From Streptomyces noursei (GTDB lineage: Bacteria > Actinomycetota > Actinomycetes > Streptomycetales > Streptomycetaceae): 64,000 nucleotides of DNA. Positions within the stretch are counted from its first letter, which is position 1; each line of letters opens with the position of its first letter. The DNA is taken from the NCBI RefSeq assembly GCF_001646665.1, contig NZ_LWBU01000290.1, positions 52,928-116,927 on the forward strand, read 5' to 3'. The position numbers were made by a program, and so were the translations under genes. The notes beneath the pieces were generated by a model. It was not told the origin of the DNA and did no database searches. It saw nothing but the letters and a program-made list of their open reading frames with translations. Shown here piece after piece: positions 42,811 through 50,695 of this stretch.

Positions 42811-44256
42811 GTGAGTTCGCTCTTTCCGGCCCTGGAAGCCGGATCCGAACGGCCCGCCCTGCGGTTCGGGGACCGTTCGCTGACGTACGGCGAACTGCGC
42901 TCCGCGGCCGCCGCGGCAGCCGCCCGGCTGGACGGGGCGGAACGGGTCGCCGTCTGGGCGACCCCCACCCCGGAGACCGCCGTGGCGGTGGTCGCCGCGC
43001 TGCTCGCGGGCGTACCGGCCGTACCGCTCAACCCGAGGACCGGCGAGCGCGAGCTGGCGCACATCCTCGACGACAGCCGCCCCTCACTGGTCCTGGCCGC
43101 GCCGGGCGACGGACTGCCGCCCGCGCTCGCCGGTCCCGAGCGGGTGGACCTGACGCTCTCCGGCGCACCCGACCTTCCCCCGCCCACCGGGCCGGAGGAC
43201 CCCGGGGCACCCGCGCTGATCGTCTACACCTCCGGCACCACCGGCCCGCCCAAGGGCGCGGTCCTCCCCCGGCGGGCGATCGCCACCACCCTCGACGCCC
43301 TGGCCGACGCCTGGGCCTGGACGTCCGACGACGTCCTCGTGCACGCCCTGCCCCTGTTCCACGTCCACGGGCTGATCCTCGGCATCCTCGGCCCGCTGCG
43401 GCGCGGCGGATCCGTGCGCCACCTGGGCACGTTCACCACCGGAGGCGTGGCCCGGGAACTGGCCGGCGGCGGGACGATGCTGTTCGGCGTACCGACGATG
43501 TACCACCGCATCGCCGAAGCACTCGACGACGACCCGCAGTTGGCGAAGGCACTGGCGGGCGCGCGGCTGCTGGTCTCCGGCTCGGCCGCGCTGCCCGTGC
43601 ACGACCACCGGCGCATCGCCGCCCTCACGGGACGGCGGGTGATCGAGCGGTACGGCATGACCGAGACGCTCATGAACACCAGCGTCCGGGCGGACGACCC
43701 CGAGCCGCGCACCGGCTCCGTCGGCCTGCCGCTGCCCGGTGTCGACCTGCGCCTGGTCGAGGAGGACGGGACGGAGATCACCGTGTACGACGGGGAGACC
43801 GTCGGCGAGATCCAGGTCCGCGGCCCGAACCTGTTCACCGGCTACCTGAACCGGCCCGACGCCACGGCCGCCGCCTTCGACGGGCCCTGGTTCCGCACCG
43901 GCGACATGGCGGTCCGCGACACGGACGGATCCGTACGCATCGTGGGACGCCGGGCGACCGACCTGATCAAGAGCGGCGGGTACAAGATCGGCGCCGGCGA
44001 GATCGAGAACGCCCTCCTCGGCCACCCGGCCGTGCGTGAGGCCGCCGTCACCGGCGAACCCGACGCCGACCTGGGCGAACGGATCGTGGCGTGGATCGTC
44101 CCCGCCGACCCGTCGGCGCCGCCGTCCGGGCGGGAACTGGCCGACCACGTCGCGGCGCAGCTCGCCCCGCACAAGCGGCCCAGGACCGTCCGGTACCTCG
44201 ACGTCCTGCCCCGCAACGACATGGGCAAGATCATGAAGCGGGCGCTCCATGGCTGA
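42811..44256 (+). CDS. matB: Malonyl-CoA synthetase MatB
   Basis: A 481-residue member of the acyl-CoA synthetase (ANL) family that makes malonyl- or methylmalonyl-CoA from the free diacid, ATP and CoA. The P-loop is VYTSGTTGPPKGAV (about residues 140-153). ERYGMTETLMNTSVRAD and SGGYKIGAGEIE are the A5 and A8 motifs, and the final Lys is in NDMGKIMKRAL. The sequence is close, as I recall it, to the structurally studied S. coelicolor MatB (start SSLFPAL, motif FHVHGLxLGILGPLRRGG). GTG 42811 has GAGGAGG 8 bases upstream. It overlaps the carboxyltransferase gene by 8 bases, so malonyl-CoA supply is the theme. Confidence 0.93.
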   Translation: MSSLFPALEAGSERPALRFGDRSLTYGELRSAAAAAAARLDGAERVAVWATPTPETAVAVVAALLAGVPAVPLNPRTGERELAHILDDSRPSLVLAAPGDGLPPALAGPERVDLTLSGAPDLPPPTGPEDPGAPALIVYTSGTTGPPKGAVLPRRAIATTLDALADAWAWTSDDVLVHALPLFHVHGLILGILGPLRRGGSVRHLGTFTTGGVARELAGGGTMLFGVPTMYHRIAEALDDDPQLAKALAGARLLVSGSAALPVHDHRRIAALTGRRVIERYGMTETLMNTSVRADDPEPRTGSVGLPLPGVDLRLVEEDGTEITVYDGETVGEIQVRGPNLFTGYLNRPDATAAAFDGPWFRTGDMAVRDTDGSVRIVGRRATDLIKSGGYKIGAGEIENALLGHPAVREAAVTGEPDADLGERIVAWIVPADPSAPPSGRELADHVAAQLAPHKRPRTVRYLDVLPRNDMGKIMKRALHG

Positions 44257-45571
44257 GCGCCCGTCCGCCCGCGAGGCCCTCGCGCTCGTCACCGACACGT
44301 TCGAGGAACACACCCCGCCCGCCCGGTCCTGCGCCCCCGACGGGCCGCTGTCCTGGGAGGACTACGGCGCCTCGCGCGCCCGCGCCGCCGACCGGACGGG
44401 CGAGGCCGAGTCGGTCGTGTACGGCACCGCCCGCGCGGGCGGCCGCCCCTGCGTGGTGCTCGCCTTCGAGTTCGGCTTCCTCGGCGGCTCCCTGGGCGAA
44501 CGCGCCGGCGACCGGCTGGAGGCCGCCTACCGGCTGGCGCGCGAGCGGCGCACACCCCTCGTGTCGCTGGTCGCGACCGGCGGCAGCCGCATGCAGGAGG
44601 GCATGGTCGCGCTCACCCAGCTCCAGCGGGTGGCGCGGGAGTCGGTGCTGCTGCGCGAGGCGGGGGTGCCGCACATCACCGTGCTCCGCGACCCGGCCAC
44701 GGGCGGCGGCTGGGCCACCGTCGGGGCGGGCGCCGACGTGATCCTCGCGCTGCCCGGGGCGCAGGTCGGGTTCGCCGGGTCACGCGTCCGGCCGGCCGGC
44801 GCCGACCCGTCCGCGTACACGGCGGAGGGCCAGCTGGCGGCGGGGCACCTCGACGCCGTCGTACGCCCCGGGGAACTGCGCGGGACGGTCGCCCTCTGGG
44901 TGACCGCGCTGACGAGCCCCGCCGCGCAGGCCCCGCCGCCCTCCGCGCTCTCGGCCGCGCCGCTGCCCGCGAGCGGCTGGGACGCCGTCCGGCAGGCCCG
45001 CGACCCCGGCCGGCCGCGCGCCGAGGCGTACCTGGACGCGTACTTCACGGACCGGCTCCCGCTCGTCGGCGACCGCTGCGGCGGTACGGACCCGGGGACG
45101 CTGTGCGGCGTCGGGCTGCGGGCGGACGGGGGTGCGGTGGCGTACGTCGCCCAGTGCGGCACGGCGACCCGCCCCGCCGGTTACCGCACCGCGGCCCGGG
45201 TGATCCGGCTGGCGGACCGGCTCGGGCTGCCGGTGCTGACGCTCGTCGACACGCCCGGCGCCGCGAACGACGCGGAGGCGGAACGGGCGGGTGCGGGCGC
45301 CGCGATCGCGGACGCGTTCACGGCGGTCGCCGCGGCGCGGGTCCCGGTGACCACGCTCCTGATCGGCGAGGGCGGCTCGGGCGGGGCGCTGGCGCTGGCC
45401 GCGCCGGACAACACCTGGGCCACGCGGGACAGTTACTTCTCGGTGATCGCCCCCGAACTGGCGGCCGCGATCCTCAAGCGCCCGCCCGAGGAGGCCCCCC
45501 GCACCGCCGAACAACTGCGCCTGCGCCCCCAGGACCTCCTGGACCTCGCCCTCATCCGCGGCATCATCTGA
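44249..45571 (+). CDS. Fused carboxyltransferase (AccD-AccA type)
   Basis: A 440-residue protein carrying both carboxyltransferase halves in one chain. Residues about 50-190 match the beta subunit (EFGFLGGSLGERAGD, SLVATGGSRMQEGMVAL). Residues about 290-440 match the alpha subunit (AARVIRLADRLGLPVLTLVD, LLIGEGGSGGALAL). The N-terminal four-Cys zinc finger of bacterial AccD is missing. No biotin carboxylase or biotin carrier gene is adjacent, so it borrows them from elsewhere or acts as a decarboxylase or acyl-transfer partner of MatB. It overlaps matB by 8 bases. Confidence 0.82.
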   Translation: MAERPSAREALALVTDTFEEHTPPARSCAPDGPLSWEDYGASRARAADRTGEAESVVYGTARAGGRPCVVLAFEFGFLGGSLGERAGDRLEAAYRLARERRTPLVSLVATGGSRMQEGMVALTQLQRVARESVLLREAGVPHITVLRDPATGGGWATVGAGADVILALPGAQVGFAGSRVRPAGADPSAYTAEGQLAAGHLDAVVRPGELRGTVALWVTALTSPAAQAPPPSALSAAPLPASGWDAVRQARDPGRPRAEAYLDAYFTDRLPLVGDRCGGTDPGTLCGVGLRADGGAVAYVAQCGTATRPAGYRTAARVIRLADRLGLPVLTLVDTPGAANDAEAERAGAGAAIADAFTAVAAARVPVTTLLIGEGGSGGALALAAPDNTWATRDSYFSVIAPELAAAILKRPPEEAPRTAEQLRLRPQDLLDLALIRGII

Positions 45572-45621
45572 CACCCGGGGCGGGCGCGCCCCTGTCGGGC
45601 GTGGCCGGGGGGCCGGTTGCC

Positions 45622-45648
45622 GCCGGTGGGCCGGGTACGGGGCCCCTC
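45622..45648 (+). repeat. Outer inverted repeat, left arm
   Basis: A 27-base sequence beginning GCCGGTGGGCCGGGTACGGG and ending GCCCCTC. It is repeated exactly in inverse orientation at 46119-46145, so the two bracket a 470-base intergenic island that also holds direct and inner inverted repeats. Confidence 0.8.
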
Positions 45649-45683
45649 TGAGCTCGCCCCCGGTCTCCGCACGGTTCCGCCCG

Positions 45684-45733
45684 GTGCGGTGCCTGTCCGG
45701 TGGGTGGCGGGGTGCGGCCCCTCCGGGCTCACC
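45684..45733 (+). repeat. 50-base direct repeat, copy 1
   Basis: Begins GTGCGGTGCCTGTCCGGTGG and ends CCTCCGGGCTCACC. It recurs at 45776-45825 with one mismatch (C/T), a 92-base period. Confidence 0.85.
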
Positions 45734-45775
45734 CCCCGGGGGCCCGGCGACCGGCTTCCGCCCGGTGCGGCACCC

Positions 45776-45825
45776 GTGCGGTGCCTGTCCGGTGGGTGGC
45801 GGGGTGTGGCCCCTCCGGGCTCACC
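45776..45825 (+). repeat. 50-base direct repeat, copy 2
   Basis: Second copy of the unit at 45684-45733 with a single base change. Its end (GGCCCCTCCGGGCTCACCTC) is also found inverted just inside the right outer repeat near 46107-46127. Confidence 0.85.
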
Positions 45826-45884
45826 TCCTCGGGGCCGGCGGCCCTGGGTCACATGCAAGGGAGCCCACCCCTTGCCGCCAACCC

Positions 45885-45910
45885 CTGCGGGGGCGACCCT
45901 GCACGGCCCC
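45885..45910 (+). repeat. Inner inverted repeat, left arm
   Basis: Twenty-six bases, starting CTGCGGGGGCGACCCTGCAC and ending GGCCCC. They are exactly complementary to 46025-46050. The 114 bases between the arms include ACATGC-free, moderately AT-rich DNA with several TACGGCG and GCCGTCTGC-like words, but no open gene. Confidence 0.8.
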
Positions 45911-46024
45911 ACCCCGGGCCGTCGCCCGTCTGCCGGCCGGTGGGTGAAGGGCTCGGCCTCGTACCGGCGTGTATGCCGTCTGCAGGTGGACTACGGCGGG
46001 TTGTTGCACGGAGTACGGCGAGGA

Positions 46025-46050
46025 GGGGCCGTGCAGGGTCGCCCCCGCAG
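46025..46050 (+). repeat. Inner inverted repeat, right arm
   Basis: Exact reverse complement of 45885-45910, starting GGGGCCGTGCAGGGTCGCCC. Partial similarity continues beyond the arm (GATTGGCGG against CCGCCAAC). Confidence 0.8.
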
Positions 46051-46118
46051 CGGATTGGCGGCGAGTGACGGTCACTGGACCGGCTGGGCGCCCCGCCAAC
46101 CGCGAGGAGGTGAGCCCG

Positions 46119-46145
46119 GAGGGGCCCCGTACCCGGCCCACCGGC
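46119..46145 (+). repeat. Outer inverted repeat, right arm
   Basis: Exact reverse complement of the 27 bases at 45622-45648, starting GAGGGGCCCCGTACCCGGCC. It ends about 70 bases before the ohrR stop. Confidence 0.8.
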
Positions 46146-46214
46146 AGAAAGGACCCCGTCCGGTCGCCGCACGGCGGGCGAACCGCGCAGGGGCGGCGCC
46201 CCACCGGGGTGCGG

Positions 46215-46709
46215 TCAGTCGTCGGGGACGCAGTCGCCGGGGAGGGCCGCCGAGCCGGCGGTGTCGAGCGCCGTGGTCAGCTCGTCGAGGCGGGCCCGCA
46301 GCGCACGGACCTCCTCCAGCGGCAGCCCGGTCGCCGCGGCGATCCGGCGCGGCACCCCGAGGGCCCGCTCGCGCAGTGCCGTCCCGGCGGGGGTGGGCCG
46401 CGCGGTGACGGACCGCTCGTCCTCGGCGCTGCGCCGGCGCTCGACGTACCCGGCGGCCTCCAGCCGCTTGAGCAGCGGCGAGAGGGTGCCGGAGTCCAGC
46501 CTCAGGTGCTCGCCGATCCGCTTGACGGGCAGCTCGCCGTGTTCCCAGAGGACCAGCATCACCAGGTACTGGGGGTAGGTGAGACCCAGGTCCTTGAGCG
46601 CGGTGCGGTAGACGCTGTTGAAGGCGCGCGCGGCCGCGTGCAGCGAGAAGCAGATCTGGTGGTCGAGGCGGAGGAAGTCCTCGTCGCTGACGGTCCGGGG
46701 CGTGTCCAT
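46215..46709 (-). CDS. ohrR: OhrR-type MarR regulator
   Basis: A 164-residue MarR-family peroxide sensor. The key N-terminal Cys is in LRLDHQICFSLHAAARAFN (Cys about 20), the position whose oxidation by organic hydroperoxides releases OhrR from DNA. The winged helix includes RIGEHLRLDSGTLSPLLKRL and RRSAEDERSVT. A second Cys lies near the C-terminus. It is divergent from ohr copy 2, with a palindromic box between them. ATG 46709 is used; the longer frame to 46748 would run through that box. Confidence 0.9.
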   Translation of the reverse strand: MDTPRTVSDEDFLRLDHQICFSLHAAARAFNSVYRTALKDLGLTYPQYLVMLVLWEHGELPVKRIGEHLRLDSGTLSPLLKRLEAAGYVERRRSAEDERSVTARPTPAGTALRERALGVPRRIAAATGLPLEEVRALRARLDELTTALDTAGSAALPGDCVPDD

Positions 46710-46733
46710 GCCTCCAGGGTAGCGTGAGGGCCA

Positions 46734-46767
46734 TTTAGTTGTGCACAACTGAATCGTGCGCTATAAA
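46734..46767. promoter_or_regulatory. ohr promoter and OhrR box
   Basis: AGTTGTGCACAACT (46737-46750) is a perfect 14-base palindrome inside a 20-base near-palindrome (46734-46753). It covers the -35 TTGTGC (46739-46744), which is 17 bases from the -10 TATAAA (46762-46767) of the ohr promoter. This is the arrangement expected for OhrR repression; the box resembles known actinobacterial and Bacillus OhrR sites. Confidence 0.8.
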
Positions 46768-46813
46768 TATGACACCGATCCACCCCCCACCTCCGACGAG
46801 AGGACAGTCCCTC

Positions 46814-47227
46814 ATGGACGCGCTCTACACCGCTGTCGCCACCGCCAACGGCCGCGAAGGCCGCGCCGTCAGCTCCGACGGCCAGATCGACCTCCCGCTC
46901 GGCTTCCCGCAGGCGCTCGGCGGCAACGGCAAGGGCACCAACCCCGAGCAGCTCTTCGCGGCCGGGTACGCGGCCTGCTTCGCGAGCGCCATGGGCGCGA
47001 TAGGCCGCCAGGAGAAGATCGACGTCAAGGACGCCTCGGTGACCGCCGAGGTCAGCATCGGCAAGGACTCGGACGGCGGCTTCGGCCTCTCGGTCGTGAT
47101 GCGCGTCGAGCTGCCGGACCACCTCCAGGGCGAGCCGGGCCGCGACCTGCTGAAGAAGACCCACGCGTACTGCCCCTACTCCAAGGCCACGCGCGGCAAC
47201 ATCCCGGTCGAGCTCGTCATCGAGTGA
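46814..47227 (+). CDS. ohr: Organic hydroperoxide resistance protein Ohr, copy 2
   Basis: A 137-residue Ohr thiol peroxidase. Catalytic Cys pair in AGYAACFASAM (about Cys 57) and YCPYSKATRGN (about Cys 121). It differs from copy 1 (37043-37468) in having DLPLGFPQALGG for VVNPPKEMGG and an extra loop, DHLQGEPG, so the two are not recent duplicates. It is divergent from ohrR with the shared operator, so this is probably the inducible copy. AGAGGA precedes ATG 46814. Confidence 0.94.
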   Translation: MDALYTAVATANGREGRAVSSDGQIDLPLGFPQALGGNGKGTNPEQLFAAGYAACFASAMGAIGRQEKIDVKDASVTAEVSIGKDSDGGFGLSVVMRVELPDHLQGEPGRDLLKKTHAYCPYSKATRGNIPVELVIE

Positions 47228-47245
47228 CGACCCGCCCCGCGCCGG

Positions 47246-48475
47246 TCAGAAGGCCGGGCCGGATCCTCCCCAGCCCGTGACCGCCGCACCCTCCAGGCGG
47301 CGGGTGCGGTAGCTCTCGGCGTCCAGCGTGACCACCTCCGCGTGGTGGGCCAGCCGGTCCACCGTCGCGGAGGCCATGGCGTCGTCGCCGAACACCTCGG
47401 CCCAGCGGCCCAGCGGCCGGTTGCTGGTGACGATCAGCGAGCCCCGTTCGTAGCGGTGCGCGACCAGCTGGAAGAAGAGGTGGGCCGCCTCCGGCTCGAA
47501 CGGCACGTAGCCGACCTCGTCCACGACGAGCAGCGGGTACGCGTCCAGCGCCGCCAGCTCCTTGCGCAGCCGTCCCGCGGCCTTGGCGTCCGCCAGCCGG
47601 GCACCCCAGTCGGCGGCGCGGGCGAACAGCACCCGGTGGCCGGCCTGGCAGGCCCGTACGCCGAGGGCGACGGCCAGGTGGGTCTTCCCGGTGCCGGGGC
47701 CGCCGAGCAGCACCACGTTCGCCTTCCGCGCGACGAAGTCCGCCTTGCCCAGCCTGGCGATCACCTGCGGATCGGGCGCCCGCAGATGCCCCTCGTCGAA
47801 GGTCTCCAGCACCTTGCGCGCCGGGAACCCGGCGGCCGCGATCCGCTCCTCGGACCCCGCCCCCGGCTCCTCCCGGCCGCGGGGCTCCTTGTCCCGCTGC
47901 GCGGGGATGGCCGGCGCCGGGGACTCCTCCTTCACGGGGTGGGCCTTGGCCTCGTGCGCGGCCATGGGGCCGGACATGTAGGCGAGGATCGCCGCCGAGG
48001 CGATGAAGGCCATGTGGATGACCGTCCCCCACAGCAGGTCGTGCCGGGGCGTGTGGTGCACGTCGACGAACATCTGGAGCAGGTGCACCGACGAGATCCC
48101 CACGATGGCGGTGGCCAGCTTCACCTTCAGCACGTTCGAGTTGACGTGCGACAGCCACTCGGGCTGGTCCCGGTGCCCCTGGAGCCCGATGCGCGAGACG
48201 AAGGTCTCGTACCCCCCGACGATCACCATGATCAGCAGATTGGCGATCATCACCACGTCGACCAGCTTGAGCACCGCGAGCATCACGTGCGTCTCGTCCG
48301 CGTGACCGCTGATGACGTGGTGGATCAGGTGCCACAGCTCGTTGAAGAACTTGTAGACGTACACCCCCTGCGCGGCCACCAGGCCGAAGTAAAGGGGGGC
48401 TTGGAGCCATCTGGTCGCGAAGAGCGCACATCCCAGGGTGGTCATGTTCGACGGCTGCGAGACGGAACGGGGCAC
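47246..48475 (-). CDS. YqhA (UPF0114) membrane domain fused to IstB-like AAA+ ATPase
   Basis: A 409-residue protein from one uninterrupted frame. Residues about 18-175 match the YqhA/UPF0114 membrane family: RWLQAPLYFGL, VYKFFNELWHLI, MLAVLKLVDVVMIANLLIM, GGYETFVSRI and GISSVHLLQMFVDVH, about four helices. After a Pro/Glu-rich linker (about 176-205), residues about 206-395 match IstB, the ATPase helper of IS21-type transposons: GFPARKVLETFDE, Walker A GGPGTGKTH (258-266), Walker B LLVVDE (315-320), sensor LIVTSNRPLGRWAEVFGDD and DRLAHHAEVVTLDAESYR. The first ~50 residues of standard IstB are missing. No IstA transposase or terminal repeats are nearby. GTG 48475 has GGAGG just upstream. A domesticated ATPase is the simplest reading. 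Confidence 0.85.
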   Translation of the reverse strand: MPRSVSQPSNMTTLGCALFATRWLQAPLYFGLVAAQGVYVYKFFNELWHLIHHVISGHADETHVMLAVLKLVDVVMIANLLIMVIVGGYETFVSRIGLQGHRDQPEWLSHVNSNVLKVKLATAIVGISSVHLLQMFVDVHHTPRHDLLWGTVIHMAFIASAAILAYMSGPMAAHEAKAHPVKEESPAPAIPAQRDKEPRGREEPGAGSEERIAAAGFPARKVLETFDEGHLRAPDPQVIARLGKADFVARKANVVLLGGPGTGKTHLAVALGVRACQAGHRVLFARAADWGARLADAKAAGRLRKELAALDAYPLLVVDEVGYVPFEPEAAHLFFQLVAHRYERGSLIVTSNRPLGRWAEVFGDDAMASATVDRLAHHAEVVTLDAESYRTRRLEGAAVTGWGGSGPAF

Positions 48476-48910
48476 AGGACCTCCAAGGGCGGGGGAGGCT
48501 CGTCATTCTTGTGCGCGGCCACCGACAATCTGAATTCGCACCACCCTTTGGGATTAATAGGAATCCAGTAGCACAACCGCCTCCCGGACGGGTCCCGGCG
48601 TCACCCGACCGGCTGCGTGGCGATCACCCGAATGCTGAGCCACGATGGATTGGCAGGACCGCCGTCCTGTCGGGCCCGGCACTCGGCCCGTCCGGCGGCG
48701 GTGAGTGGACGAGCGGTACGGCACCCCCGGGTGCCGGCGGTACCGCTTCGTATCCGGATCGCTCCGACGACTCGCGGTCCGCCGGAGGGCGGGCCGCACC
48801 GGCCCCCCACGCGCCCCCTCCCGGGTCCGGCGCGTGGGCGTTCGGGGACCACCGCCCGTGCACCCGGCGGCGGCGGTCCGAAGCCGCCGGAGCGCGAACA
48901 GGAGAGTGCG
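48476..48910. other. Divergent promoter region, no gene
   Basis: From 48505 to 48580 the DNA is clearly richer in A/T (TTGGGATTAATAGGAATCC), as expected for promoters. A hairpin lies at 48712-48747, with AGCGGTA/TACCGCT outer arms and GCACCC/GGGTGC inner arms. AGGAGAG at its end is the ribosome binding site of the next gene. Confidence 0.5.
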
Positions 48911-49333
48911 ATGGACCGATACGTGTCGCTGGCCTACGACTACCCGGTGCTGGGGGTCTTCTGGACGACCATGTGGATCTTCCTCTGGGTCCTGTGGTTC
49001 TTCCTGCTCTTCCGCATCATCGGCGACGTCTTCCGGGACGACTCCATGAACGGCTGGACCAAGACCGCCTGGCTGGTCTTCGTGATCGTCCTGCCCTTCC
49101 TCGGCGCCTTCGTGTACATCCTCGCCCGCGGGCGGGGCATGGGCCGGCGGGAGACCGAGGCGGTGCTCGCCCGGCAGCAGGTCATGGACGACTACATCCG
49201 GGAGACGGCGGCCACAGCGGCCCCCGCCGGCCCGAGCCCGACGGACCAGCTCGCGAAGCTGTCCGAGATCCGGGCCCGGGGGCACATATCGGACTCGGAG
49301 TTCCAGCGGGCCAAGGAGAAGATCCTGCACTGA
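48911..49333 (+). CDS. Small membrane protein with PLDc_N and SHOCT domains
   Basis: A 140-residue protein. Two membrane helices (about residues 12-38 and 53-75) with a DVFRDDSMNGWTKTAW loop form a phospholipase-D-nuclease-N-type (PLDc_N) segment, as in many small actinobacterial membrane proteins. A basic linker leads to a C-terminal SHOCT motif, DQLAKLSEIRARGHISDSEF. No catalytic function is implied. The 37-base gap to the next membrane protein suggests co-transcription. Confidence 0.8.
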   Translation: MDRYVSLAYDYPVLGVFWTTMWIFLWVLWFFLLFRIIGDVFRDDSMNGWTKTAWLVFVIVLPFLGAFVYILARGRGMGRRETEAVLARQQVMDDYIRETAATAAPAGPSPTDQLAKLSEIRARGHISDSEFQRAKEKILH

Positions 49334-49370
49334 CACCTGAACCAGACCCACCGAGCAGAGCGGATACGAC

Positions 49371-49790
49371 ATGTCGACACACGTGCAGCACGACAGGACG
49401 TCCCAGCACCTCGCGTCCGGACTGGTGGTCTTCGCCGCCGTCATGATGGTCGTCGCCGGGTTCCTGGACCTCTTCCGGGGCATCATGGGCGTGGCCGAGG
49501 ACGACGTCTTCGTCAGCACCCCGAACTACATCTTCAAGTTCGACCTGACGAGCTGGGGCTGGATCCACCTCATCTTCGGCGCCCTGGCGATCATCGTGGG
49601 CATGGGGCTGTTCCGGCCCGCCATGTGGGCGCGGGTCGCCGGCGTGGCACTGGCGTCCCTGCTGCTGATCGCCAACTTCCTCTCGATCCCGTACTACCCG
49701 CTGTGGTCGATCGTGGCCATCGCCATGTACGGGTTCATCATCTGGGCGCTCTGCACGGTGAGGCCGGACGCCGACCGCCGGAACATGTGA
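49371..49790 (+). CDS. DUF7144-type four-helix membrane protein
   Basis: A 139-residue membrane protein with four hydrophobic helices: ASGLVVFAAVMMVVAGFLDL, WIHLIFGALAIIVGMGLF, VAGVALASLLLIANFLSIPY and WSIVAIAMYGFIIWALC. The FRGIMGV and TSWGWIHLI signatures match a common Streptomyces family of unknown function (DUF7144 as I recall). It probably shares an mRNA with the preceding SHOCT protein. Confidence 0.75.
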   Translation: MSTHVQHDRTSQHLASGLVVFAAVMMVVAGFLDLFRGIMGVAEDDVFVSTPNYIFKFDLTSWGWIHLIFGALAIIVGMGLFRPAMWARVAGVALASLLLIANFLSIPYYPLWSIVAIAMYGFIIWALCTVRPDADRRNM

Positions 49791-50104
49791 CGCCCCGCGT
49801 GCGGGCGGCGCGCCGGGCGCGCCACCGCCGGCCGGTGAGTGCCCCGAGGCCGACCGGCGGACGAGTGCCCGGGCCGGGCCGGGAGGTGCCGCCGGCCGGA
49901 TCCCGTGGCCGCCACCCGTACGCACGCGGACGCCGGGAGCGTCCGACCGGTCCCGCGGCTCCCCGGACATCGTCCGGGGGGTCGCGGACGTGCGTGCGGG
50001 GCGGGGGAAGGTGGAGGGTGCGGTGGCCGCCGGGCGGCGGGGGCCGCGGCGGCCACGGCCACCCGAGCCGCAGAAGAAACGATTCTGCGGGGGTGGCGCG
50101 GAGT
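49791..50104. other. GC-rich gap before the tRNA group
   Basis: No gene or clear hairpin was found. The stretch 49980-50070 is strongly G-biased on the plus strand. Confidence 0.4.
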
Positions 50105-50177
50105 GGGGCGGGTGGGACTCGAACCCACGGCCGACGGATTATGAGTCCGCTGCTCTAACCGGCTGAGCTACCGCCCC
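50105..50177 (-). tRNA. tRNA with CAU anticodon (Met, or Ile2)
   Basis: A 73-base cloverleaf. The acceptor stem GGGGCGG pairs with CCGCCCC. D-stem GCTC/GAGC, anticodon loop CTCATAA, T-arm GTGGGTTCGAGTCCCAC. CCA is not encoded. A CAU anticodon can mean elongator Met or lysidine-modified Ile2; the sequence alone does not settle it. It lacks the three G-C pairs of an initiator anticodon stem. Confidence 0.9.
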
Positions 50178-50374
50178 TTACGGCGCGTCGCGCACATTTG
50201 TGCGCGCCGTCTGCCGCAGCATAGCCGCTCATACGATCTCCTGCTCCGGATGGTCGGCAACGCACGTCCTGGAGGACTGCCCTGCGCCCCGCGCGGTTCC
50301 CGGCGGGGCGGAATCCGGCGGAATCGGGGCGAAAAAAGAGGGAGAGGGCCCGATGGACCCTCTCCCTTCACCGC

Positions 50375-50446
50375 TCCCCCGGCTGGACTCGAACCAGCAA
50401 CCCTCCGGTTAACAGCCGAATGCTCTGCCAATTGAGCTACAGGGGA
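50375..50446 (-). tRNA. tRNA-Asn (GTT), copy 1
   Basis: A 72-base cloverleaf. Acceptor TCCCCTG with CGGGGGA (one G-T pair), anticodon loop CTGTTAA (GTT), T-arm GCTGGTTCGAGTCCAGC. It sits 6 bases from the next tRNA-Asn. Confidence 0.95.
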
Positions 50447-50452
50447 TCGCGC

Positions 50453-50524
50453 TCCCCCGACTGGACTCGAACCAGTAACCTGCCGGTTAACAGCCGGCTG
50501 CTCTGCCAATTGAGCTACAGGGGA
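50453..50524 (-). tRNA. tRNA-Asn (GTT), copy 2
   Basis: A 72-base cloverleaf nearly identical to copy 1. The differences are in the anticodon stem (GCCGG against TTCGG side) and T stem (ACTGGTTCGAGTCCAGT), so both appear intact rather than one being decayed. It is the promoter-proximal member of the pair. Confidence 0.95.
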
Positions 50525-50695
50525 TTGCTGCGTTGCACCGAACGTACCTACCTGGGGCGTCCCGGGCGGCGCTCGCTCGCTGCGACACATACATTAGCGC
50601 AAGCAGGGGGGTGCTCCGCCAATCGGTTCCCCGGGGTGATCTCCGGCCCTTACGGGTAGGCGGCCAGCACCGACGCCTACGGAAGGGTGGCAGCC

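Noticed and set aside
45622..46145. CRISPR array
   Set aside because: Repeats are inverted or only two copies, the period is irregular and no cas genes are present.
50105..50524. tRNA-integrated mobile element
   Set aside because: The three tRNA genes are intact, and no integrase or duplicated tRNA 3' end was found in the flanks.
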